Part shown: one piece after another, positions 1 to 64,000 of the stretch
Position numbering within the stretch: position 1 is the stretch's first letter
Layout of the letters: each line of letters opens with the position of its first letter
From: Ailurus styani
Taxonomy: Eukaryota > Chordata > Mammalia > Carnivora > Ailuridae
Reading direction: 5' to 3'
Assembly (NCBI GenBank): GCA_002007465.1
Contig: LNAC01000003.1
Location: 9,238,861-9,302,860 of the forward strand
DNA length: 64,000 nt
Program-made: the position numbers and the translations under genes
The notes under the pieces: model-generated
The model's input: the letters and a program-made list of their open reading frames with translations, nothing else
What the model was told of the DNA's origin: nothing
Database searches by the model: none

Positions 1-895
1 TCCATTCATCTATCTATGGACTCTTGGGTTGCTTCTATATCTTGGCTATTAATAATGAAAACACTGGAAGAATATATGCTACAATAAACATATCGGTGAT
101 ATATCTTTTCAAATTAGAATTTTTTGGGTTTTTTTGGGTAAATACCTAGTTGTATAATTACTGGATGATATGATAATTCTATTTTTAATTTTTCGAGGAA
201 ACTCCATTCTGTTTTCCACAGTGGCTGTACCAATTGGCATTCCCAACAGTGCATAAGGTTCCTTTTTCTCCACATGCTTGCCAACACTCATTATTTCTTG
301 TCTTTTTGATGTTAACCATTCTGACAGATGTGTGGTGATATTGCACTGTAGTTTCGATTTGCATTTCCCTGAAGATGAGTGATATTTAGCCTCTTTTCAT
401 GTGTCTTTTGGCCACATCTATGTCCTTTTTGGGAAAATGTTATTCAGGTCCTCTGTCCCTTTTTAATTGGATTACTTGATTTGAGTGTTGAGTTGTAAAA
501 GTTCTTTATCTATTTTGGATATTAACACTAATGATATATATCATTTTCAAATATCTTCTCCCATCTGGTAGGTTGCTGTGTCTATTCATTGATGGTTTCC
601 TTCACTGTGCAGAGGCTTTTTATTTTGGTATAATCCCAATAGTTTATTTTTGCTTTTGTTTCCCTGCTTGAGGAAACACATCCAGAAAAATGTTGGTAGG
701 CCAGTGTTAAAGAAATTACCATGTTTTCTTCTAGGAGTTTTATGGTTTCAGATCTCACCTTTAGGTCTTTTTAAAAATCCATTTAGACTTTATTTTTGTG
801 CATAGTGTAAGAAAGTGGTCCAGTTTCATTCTTTTGCAGGTAGCTGTCCGATTTTCCCAGCATCATTTTTTGGGGGTCTAGATCCCTTTCTTAAT
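1..895 (-). mobile_element. LINE-1 ORF2/3' fragment, antisense on + strand
   Basis: The plus strand reads as the complement of an L1 ORF2 3' half: phrases such as the 'acacttgggttgcttc', 'gatattgcactgtagtttcg' and 'gctgtgcagaggctttttat' blocks occur in the order known from mammalian L1. Frames are broken, so it is old. The left edge is cut by the window. Confidence 0.8.
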
Positions 896-1654
896 GGAAT
901 TCAACAGATATTTATTCATTGTTTACTGAGTACAAAACATAGTGATGAGCACCTCAGGGATTGTAAAGACAGGATAATACTTCTAGTGGCTTACATTCTA
1001 ATGGGAGGAGGTTTTAGATAATATAGTGTTTTATAACTTAAGGCAACTTTTCATATATACCTGTAGAGGATGAAGCGAGGTTGTACATGGTTGTGCATAG
1101 GAAGGAGAGAGAAAAGGTAAATAAAAGGGACAGTTGATAGGTCTTCAAGAACATGTTAAAATATTTTACTAAAATCATCTTAGAAGGAAAATACCATTAA
1201 AATTTGAATACTTCAAATTTGAAGGGCAATTCAAGAAATACTATTGCTTCCATTATATAAAACTAAGTTAAAAAGTCCTTCAGAATATGATTATTATTAC
1301 AAGTCTACAATCTTTTTGTGCATGTATACTATCTGATACCTAAGTCACTGAGCTTAATCCAGCCAAAAAAATATGGTGCATAGTAAGTAGTTTTTTATTC
1401 AAAGTTAATAGTGAAAAATATTACAAGACATTATTTTAAAATAAAGTACACTATAAAATACAGCTAATATATAATTACTATTTCCCAAAAGCAACTGAAA
1501 AACTAATATTTTTTCTGTGATTCCCCCATCATTTTATATACTGTACAGTAAGCTCAACACATATTATGTCTGTCTATAAATGCCTGTATTATATTACTCA
1601 AAAATGTCAAGTCATTACTTCTTCAAACATGGCTTGGGTATCAGCTAGATGAAA
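896..1654. other. 3' flank of ABCC13, no gene seen
   Basis: Begins with a short L2-like 'atttattcattg..ctgagtac' piece to about 1020. The remainder is AT-rich with no recognisable coding or repeat content. Confidence 0.5.
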
Positions 1655-1985
1655 ATCACTATGCTAGGAACCCAACGTACAAAGATGACTGACATTGGGT
1701 ACTTGCCTTCAAGTGGCTTTAGTGGGAAGACAGACTAAAATAATTAAAATAGAGTATGGTCTCTGCCATGACACCAGTAGGCACACAGGAATGGTGAGAG
1801 TACAGAAAGGGACAGCTGGATCAGATCAGAGAGCAGGGGAGAATCAAGGGACACTTCACAGACAAGGTGACTCCTGAATGAATCAGAGACTTACAGGATA
1901 CCTGGCATGTAGCACTTTGGGCAACGTGGAGAAGGCAGACATTCCGGAGGGCATGAGTGGAAGAGAGAAGGTTGGGTGCAGCCCA
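1655..1985. repeat. L2-like relic
   Basis: Resembles the L2 phrase order: 'tgctaggaaccca..tacaaagatga', a 'cttcaagtggctttagtgggaagacagac' equivalent, and an 'aaggtgactcctgaatgaat' equivalent. Degenerate; family assignment is from memory of the consensus. Confidence 0.5.
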
Positions 1986-2092
1986 GGACAGTTGGAACAC
2001 TGATGCTTTTTGGTATTTATCCCAACATGTAGCCAGGAGCCTGCCTTTGTGCAGTTCTCCCCATTGTTATTTTTAAAAATACTAATCTATGT

Positions 2093-2130
2093 TTTATTCA
2101 GTATAATCAATCTATAGATAAAGGTATTTA

Positions 2131-2132
<2 letters not shown>
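2093..2132 (-). promoter_or_regulatory. Poly(A) signals of ABCC13
   Basis: Two AATAAA hexamers on the gene strand: one overlaps the stop codon (2132-2127), the second is 29 bases further on (2098-2093). The second is the better candidate because it leaves a short 3' UTR; the first would give almost none. Confidence 0.45.
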
Positions 2133-57192
<55,060 letters not shown>

Positions 57193-57218
57193 CTGAGAAA
57201 AGAGAGGTAAAATATTTA

Positions 57219-57415
57219 TTTTTTTAAAGATTTTATTTATTTATTTGACAGAGAGAAACACAGCTAGAGAGGGAACACAAGCAGGGGGAACAAGGGAGGG
57301 AGAAGCAGGCTTCCCACTGAGGAGGGAGTCCAATATGGGGCTTGATCCCAGGACCCTGGGATCATGATCTGAGCTGAAGGCAGACAGCTTAACAACTGAG
57401 CCACCCAGGCGCCCC
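57219..57415 (-). mobile_element. CAN SINE 26 bases upstream of the e1 acceptor
   Basis: Target-site duplication aagagaggtaaaatattta at 57200-57218 and aagagaggcaaaatattta at 57416-57434. On the gene strand its A-rich tail runs into the short TATTTTACCTCTCTTTTCTCAG acceptor region. Confidence 0.97.
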
Positions 57416-57727
57416 AAGAGAGGCAAAATATTTAAAGAGTTCTGTAGACTATGGGGCATCTTTATCACCAAACAATGGTAACTTTTAATATCAATCTTCA
57501 ATACATTTAGGAAAATCCACAAGATTATTTATGTGTTAGGATTATGAAATATTGGAACTTTTTACAAGTGTTTTTAGATGAGGAAGATACAATTACTGAT
57601 CAAAACACACAGTTTTAAACTTCACTGCATATTTGTAGAGACTAACATTTGGATTCCCAAGCAAATATATTCACCAAAACCCTCTACAATTTGTCAATTA
57701 CAAAATTGCAAAAAGAAATCTATTCTA

Positions 57728-57839
57728 GGGGCACCTAGGTGGCTCAGTCAGTAGAGCATGTGACTCTTGATCTCCAGGTCATGAATTCAAGCCCCACACT
57801 GGGCATAGAACTCACTAAAACAAACAAACAAAACAAAAC

Positions 57840-57871
<32 letters not shown>

Positions 57872-57890
57872 AACAAACAAACAAAAAAAC
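57728..57890 (+). mobile_element. Short CAN-type SINE with (AAACA)n tail
   Basis: tRNA-like half 'gcacctaggtggctcagtc', no CT body, then a long AAACA/CAAA tail. Confidence 0.85.
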
Positions 57891-59113
57891 ACCCTAGTCT
57901 AGATTTCTAGCATTGAGGATCCCCTCTATTTGCTCTCATCCCTATAATGCTAAACCATCTAAAGTTTATCAGTACAAAGTACATAAATGATTCAACAAAT
58001 ATCTAATGAATGCTTATGAATAGTACATGCTTGAAACTAGAAAATTTAAAAATGACACTATCCCAATTCTCAAGAATATTATAATTTAGTTGTGGAGTCC
58101 ACCCCTCCCCCCAATCACCCACACATACTTCCTACACAGGATGGTCGTCAGTATAAAAATAGTTAAGAAGGGCCATGGGAATTTAGAGAGATAAAAATAT
58201 TGGAAAGACTTCTTGGAGCAGATGGAAATACATTTTTTCTTCCAAAGCCCAATTCTTAATTTCTGTGCACCTTATTTCAATATTTAAATATTGAATTCAA
58301 TAAACCCAAGCTTAATTATTGGTAACTCTTACTAAGGTTAATCTTAGAAATTCATTTATTAAATTCTCTACCCATTTAAAATTCCCAGTGAAATGCATTA
58401 AGTAAATTGTCACAGTGGTGGAGAATTGGTATGTGTACTGGAAGCCAGGCAAAAGTCCATTCATATGCCAAGAATTTTAAGGAATTTCCACTACATTGAT
58501 TTAAAGAGACAGAATAGAGAGGTGGAACTAACAAGAGTAAATGAGACACAGGAGACACCCAAAGTCTATTTTTTCAATAAATGAGTAATACAAAGCCTCC
58601 CCAAAGAAGGCCCATGTGGAAAATAAGTAAACAGGGCCTTCAGTGGACCTATTCTAACATTTCTAAGCCCAAAGCACCAGGGCTTCATGCAAAGGGGGAG
58701 GCCGTGGGGCCCATTGGAGAGAATGCTCAGTCCTGGGAGGTTCACAAGGTACCAGGACCCCCCAAGCTCTACAGCTACTTCAGTGTTCAATCCTCATTTA
58801 CATTTCTACACAATACATTGGAAACGTTTCTGTTACTGATTAGTAAGGGGGGGAGGGGCTACTGTGCTGATGATAAAAGAGAATGACCACCACTGCCACA
58901 AGAGAGAAAAAAGGGGGAAAAACTAGGCCCTATGACAGTAAAGCTTTAGCCATATCTCCTCCAAAGGTAGCTCTTCAATCTCCTGATAAGTTACTGACTG
59001 CCTAATGCAGTCAAGTGAAACAACAGAAATCCAAGCACTGGAAATCTCATTTCATTAAGTCTCTAACATTTCTTCAGAGAGGTCCTTTTATCTCTAATAG
59101 AATCTACCAGCAG
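57891..59113 (-). other. Intron upstream of e1, unassigned part
   Basis: No upstream ABCC13 exon found (searched by eye for the exon ending in YKK on the gene strand). Open frames around 58376-58886 lack domains. Confidence 0.45.
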
Positions 59114-59312
59114 GGCGCCTGGGTGGCTCAGTGGGTTAAAGCCTCTGCTTTTGGCTCAGGTCATGATCTCAGCGTCCTGGGATCGAGGCCCGCATCGGGC
59201 TCTCTGCTCAGCAGGGAGCCTGCTTCCTCCTCTTCCTGACTCTCTGCCTACCTCTCTGCCTACTTGTAATCTCTCTCTCTGTGTCAAATAAATAAATAAA
59301 ATTAAAAAAAAA
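59114..59312 (+). mobile_element. CAN SINE
   Basis: Target-site duplication agaatctaccagca at about 59099-59112 and 59313-59326. Confidence 0.97.
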
Positions 59313-60849
59313 AGAATCTACCAGCAACTTATAATCGTAAACAAATATATTTTCTCTCATACTTCCAAAAGGAAAAGATGAATAGTATTTAGTATTTATG
59401 AAATACCAGCAGATTGAAGAGTTCAAAGTAGGTAAATTAGCCAAGAAATCAAATGAATGACCTCCTACTGGAAAAAAACATATAACAAGAAACATAAAAA
59501 ATATCTGAATATCTCTGTAATCTTTATAGTGGAAGAATATGACATCCATTAAAAATGAGTAAGAATAGGAGGAGGAGCAAGATGGTGGAGGAGTAGGAGA
59601 CCGATTATCATCAGGTCCCAGAAATTCACACAGATAGTTATCAAACCATTCTGAACACCTACAAATTCAACAGGAGATTGAGGAGAAGAAGAGCAGCAAT
59701 TCTAGGAACAGCAAATCGACCACTTTCCGGAAGGTAGGACATGCAGAGAAGTAAATCTGAAGCTATGGGAAGATAGACCCCAGGGGGAGGGGCTGGCTCC
59801 CGGCAAGTGAGAGAGCAACACAGCACAAAATCAGAACTTTTAGAAGTCTGCTCCACTGAGGGATGTCACCCCAGAGGCCAAGCAGGGGGTGAAGCCATCA
59901 CGGGGACAGTGTGGTCTCAGGACTCACGGGGACACAAAAAGGCCAAGGGTGTCTGAGAGCAACAGAGCTCCCAGGTATCAGAGAGGAGAAGCTGACTGAA
60001 GAGATGGAACCAAGCTGAGGAGGTGTCTCTCAGCTCAGTGTTACCTTGGGCCATGATCCAAAGCACACTCAGGCCACTGCTCTTTGACCAGGGACCCCAG
60101 GGGTGGCAGATCCAGAGAGACCCCCTCCTTCCTCCTCCGGGAGGAGTGGCGTGGGAACAGCTGCAGGAATCAGCTGGGTTTGGATATTCTAAACGGGGCC
60201 GCGAGCCAGAGATAGAAACGCTCAGTCACAGGCAGGGTGAGCTCGGAGTGCAGCCAGAGACCAGGGAGACAGGAGGGACTGACTGCTTTTCTCTGAGGAC
60301 TCACTGAAGAGTGAGGCCCCGAGCTCTTGGCTCCTCCGGGTCGGAGATTAGGAGGCTGCCATTTTCATTCCCGTCCTCCAAACTGTACAGAAAGCGTTCA
60401 GGGAACAATAGCTCCTGAGAGCCAACCGGGCTGATTACTTAGCCTGGCCCCTGGTGAGGACGGTGCAATTCTGCCTTGGGCAAAGACACTTAAGAATCAC
60501 AGAAACAGGCCCCTCCCCCAGAAGATTGGCAAGAACATCCAGCCAAGACCAAGTTCACAGATCGCTGAGAATTATGGAACTCCAGAGCCAGGGGAAAGCA
60601 ACACAGAGAATTCATGGCTTTATCCCCATGATCCTTTAGTTGTACAAAGTTAAATTCTTTGAATTTTATTTGTTTTATTACTCTTTTAATTTTTTTTCTC
60701 TTTCCTATTTTTTAACTATTAAATCTTATCAATACCTTTTTTAATCTTTTTAAATTTTCATTGTTAGAGTCATATTTTATCCCTTCATTTTATTTAACCT
60801 TACTTTTTGTAAACATGTAGGGCCTGTTCAATTCACCAGTCTAATATAG

Positions 60850-60925
60850 ATGGAGATAGAGATAGATATAGAGATAGAGATAGAGTCAGAGACGGAGATA
60901 GATATAGAAACAGAAATAGATAATA
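60850..60925 (+). repeat. (GATA)n-like tandem
   Basis: Imperfect GATAGA/GAGATA units within the L1 5' UTR, next to the SINE insertion site. Confidence 0.85.
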
Positions 60926-60927
60926 TA

Positions 60928-61124
60928 GGGCACCTGGGTGGCTCAGTGAGTTAAAGCCTCGGACTTCGGCTCAGGTCATGATCTCAGGGTCCTGGATTGA
61001 GGCCGCATCGGGCTCCCTGCTTGGCAGGAGGCTGCTTCCTCCTCTCTCTCTGCCTGCCTCTCTGCCTACTTGTGATCTCTATCTGTCAAATAAATAAGTA
61101 AAATCTTAAAAAAAACCACTTAAA
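60928..61124 (+). mobile_element. CAN SINE inside the L1 5' UTR
   Basis: Target-site duplication aaatagataatata at 60914-60927 and 61125-61138. It inserted after the L1. Confidence 0.96.
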
Positions 61125-61315
61125 AATAGATAATATAGATATAGGGCTTTATTTTCTTGTTGTTTTTGTTTTTGTTTTTTGTTTTTTTGTTTTTTCCCTC
61201 TTTCTTTTCCCCCCAGTTTCAGGTCTCTTCTGATTAGGTTAGTGTATATTTTTCTGGGGTCATTGCTACCCTTTAGTATTGTCTTCTCTCATTCATCTCT
61301 TCTTATCTGAATAAA

Positions 61316-62355
61316 ATGACAAGATGGAAAAAAAAATCACCACAAAAAAAAAAAAAAGAACAAGAGGCAATAACAATAGCTAGGGACCTAATCAGTGTGG
61401 AGATTAGTAATATGACAGAACTAGAGTTCAGAATGATGATTATCAAGGTGTTGGCTGGGCTCGAAAAAAGCATGGAAGATAGCATGGAAGACTTCTCTCC
61501 AGAGAAATAAAAACCCTTTCTGGAGAAATAAAAGAACTAAAATCTAACCAAGTTGAAGTCAAAAAAGCTATTAATGAGGTGCAATAAAAAATGGAGGCTC
61601 TTAGTGCTAGGATAAATGAGGCAGAAGACAGAATTAGTGATTTAGAAGACCAAATGACAGAGAATAAAGAAGCGGAGGAAAAGAGAGACAAACAACTACT
61701 GGACCACGAGAGGAGAATTCGAGAGATAAGTGATACCATAAGAAGAAACAATATTAGAATAACTGGAATCCCAGAAGAAGAAGAAGAGAGAGAGAGGGAC
61801 AGAAGGTATATTGGAGCAAATTATAGGACAGAATTTCCCTAATTTGGCAAAGGGAACAAGCATCAAAATCCAGGAGGCACAGAGAACACCCCTCAAAATC
61901 AATAAAAATAGATCCATGCCNGGAGGCACAGAGAAGCCCCCCCAAAATTAATAAAAATAGGTCCACACCCCGTCATCTAATAGTAAAACTTACAAGTCTT
62001 AGTGACAAAGAGAAAATCCTGAAAGCAGCTCGGGACAAGAGGTCTATAACATACATTGCTAGAAATATTAGACTAACAGCAGACCTATCCACAGACACCT
62101 GGCAAGCCAGAGAGAACTGGCATGATATATTCAGAGCACAAATGAGAAAAATATGCAGTCAAGAATACTATATCCAGCTAGGGTGTCATCGAAAATAGAA
62201 GNAAATAGAAGGAGAGATAAAAATCTTCCAGGACAAACAAAAACTCAAGGAATTTGCAAACACCAAGCCAACCCTACAGGAAATATTGAAAGGGGTCCTC
62301 TAAGCAAAGAGACCTTAAAGAAACATAGACCAGAAAGGAAGAAACACAATATACA
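61316..62355 (+). pseudogene. LINE-1 ORF1 remnant
   Basis: Encodes a basic start (TRWKKKSPQKKKKEQE), coiled-coil segments (ARINEAEDRISDLEDQ) and the RNA-binding region (RRNNIRITGIPEEEE). In L1 this is the nucleic-acid chaperone that forms trimers. Stops at 61508 and 61588, further frame breaks, and Ns at 61921 and 62202 disrupt it. Confidence 0.9.
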
Positions 62356-62380
62356 GTAACAGTCACCTTACAGGCAATAC

Positions 62381-64000
62381 AATGGCTCTAAATGTATATC
62401 TCTCAATAGTTACTCTGAATGTAAATGGACTAAATGCCCCAACTAAAAGACACAGAGTATCAGAATGGATAAAAAAACAAGACCCATCGATATTCTGTCT
62501 ACAAGAAACTCATTTTACACCCAAAGACAGACACCTCCAGATTTAAAGTGAGGGGGTGGAAAACAATTTACCATGCCAATGGACATCAAAAGAAAGCGGG
62601 AGTGGCAATCCTTATATCAGGTAAGTTAGATTTTAAGCCAAAGACTATAATAAGAGATGAGGAAGGAAACTATTTCATACTTAAAAGATCTGTCCAACAA
62701 GAAGATATAACAATTTTAAATATCTATGCCCCTAACATNAACATGGGAGCAGCCAATTATATAAACCAATTAATAACAAAATCAAAGAAACACATTGACA
62801 AGAATACAATATTAGTAGGGGACTTTAACACCCCCCTTACTGAAATGGACAGATCATCGAAGCAAAAGATCAACGAGGAAGTAAAGGCTTTAAATGACAC
62901 ACTGGTCTAGTTGGACATCACAGATATATTCAGAACACTCCATCCCAAAACAACAAAATATACATTTTTCTCTAATGCACATGGAACATTCCCCAGAATA
63001 GACCACATTCTGGGTCACAGATCAGGTCTCAACTGGTACCCAAANCAGGTCTCAACAGGTACCAAAAGATTGGGATCATTCCCTGCATATTTTCAGACCA
63101 TAATGCTCTGAAACTAGAACTCAATCACAAGAAGAAAGTTGGAAAGAACTCCAATACATGGAGGCTAAAGAACAGCCTACTAAAGAATGAATGGGTCAAC
63201 CAGGAAATTAAAGAAGAATTAAAAAAATTCATGGAAACAAATGAAAATGAAAACACAACTGTTCAAAATCTTTGGGACACAGCAAAAGCAGTCCTGAGAG
63301 GAAAGTATATAGCAATACATGTCTTTCTCAAGAAATACGAAAGGTCTCAAGTACACAAACTAACCCTACACCTAAAGGAACTGGAGAAAGAACAGCAAAG
63401 AACACCTACACCCAGCAGGAGAAGAGAAATAATAAAGATCAGAGCAGAAATCAATGAAATAGAAACCAAAAGAACAGTGGAACAAATCAATGAAACTAGG
63501 AGCTGGTTCTTTGAAAGAATTAATAAGATTGATAAACCCCTGGCCAGACTTATCCAAAAGAAAAGAGAAAGGACTCAAATTAATAAAATCATGAATGAAA
63601 GAGGAGAGATCACAACCAACACCAAAGAAATACAAACAATTCTAAGAACATATTATGAGCAACTCTACACCAGCAAATTTGACAATCTGGAAGAAATGGA
63701 TGCATTCTTAGAGAAATATAAACTACCAAAACTGAACCAGGAAGAAACTGAAGACCTGAATAGACCCATAACCAGTAAGGAGATTGAAGCAGTCATCAAA
63801 AATCTCCCAACAAACAAGAGCTCAGGACCAGATGGCTTCCAAGGGGAATTCTATCAAACATTTAAAGAAGAATTAATACCTATTCTCCTGAAGCTGTTTC
63901 AAAAAATAGAATTGGAAGGAAAACTTCCAAACTCCTTTTATGAGGCCAGCATTACCTTGATCCCCAAACCAGGCAAAGACCCCATCAAGAAGGAGAATTA
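62381..64000 (+). pseudogene. LINE-1 ORF2 remnant (endonuclease and start of reverse transcriptase)
   Basis: Starts 'ALNVYLSIVTLNVNGLNAP', followed by the EN motifs CLQETHF, ILNIYAPN and VGDFNTPL, then the RT entry [13 protein letters not shown] and LIPKPGKDP near the window edge. In-frame stops (near 62543 and 62908) and Ns at 62739 and 63045 break it. The product would be the endonuclease/reverse transcriptase. Confidence 0.92.

Larger units (their letters stand above)
59567..61315 (+). promoter_or_regulatory. LINE-1 5' UTR
   Basis: About 1.75 kb, GC-richer than the intron, before the ORF1 ATG at 61316; includes a later SINE at 60928-61124 and a GATA-type tandem at 60850-60925. In active L1s this region is the internal promoter; activity here is doubtful. 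Confidence 0.75.
59567..64000 (+). mobile_element. LINE-1, carnivore type, 5' part, cut by window end
   Basis: Starts with 'ggaggagcaagatggtggagg', which includes a YY1-like AAGATGG as at other L1 starts, and keeps the 5' UTR, ORF1 and ORF2 through the first part of the reverse transcriptase. It is antisense to ABCC13. Stops and frameshifts in both ORFs make it inactive. Four single Ns interrupt it. Confidence 0.93.

Overview
The window is nuclear DNA of a carnivoran mammal, most likely a mustelid or close relative. The reason is about 30 copies of the carnivore-specific tRNA-Lys-type CAN SINE (head GGCGCCTGGGTGGCTCAG, (CT)n body, AATAAATAAAATCTTT-A(n) tail), many with clear target-site duplications, plus a carnivore-type LINE-1. 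Older MIR, L2, L1M-type and DNA-transposon relics fill much of the rest. Five single N characters mark unresolved assembly joins.

The only gene I can support is an ABC transporter of subfamily C on the minus strand. I reconstructed 23 consecutive coding exons between 57192 (most 5' exon seen) and the stop codon at 2131. All 22 introns are GT-AG, every exon phase matches the next, and the joined frame is open for 1,093 codons plus stop. The first exon matches the human ABCC13 relic closely, so I call the gene ABCC13. In humans ABCC13 is a truncated pseudogene with a short deletion in exactly this exon; here the exon is whole. The visible protein holds the second part of TMD1, NBD1, a short 46-residue linker, TMD2 and NBD2. 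TMD0 and the start of TMD1 must lie beyond position 64000.

Layout: 1-2130 is 3' flank (antisense L1 fragment, L2-like DNA, poly(A) signals). 2131-57192 is the ABCC13 exons with repeat-rich introns, including two 6-kb introns around a 76-base linker exon. 57193-64000 is the intron upstream of exon e1, ending in a 5' portion of a degenerate LINE-1 (5' UTR with a SINE inserted, broken ORF1, broken ORF2) in antisense orientation to the gene.

Most noteworthy: the intact ABCC13 frame; exon e1 sitting within 26 and 53 bases of two inverted SINEs (possible exon looping, skipping or circular RNA); nested inverted SINEs at 18.4-18.9 kb; single Ns that each separate two near-copies of the same bases (probable assembly artefacts); and a CpG-rich, repeat-free intronic stretch near 43.5 kb that may be a regulatory element. 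Exons are numbered e1-e23 in transcript order within the window; residue numbers refer to this partial protein.
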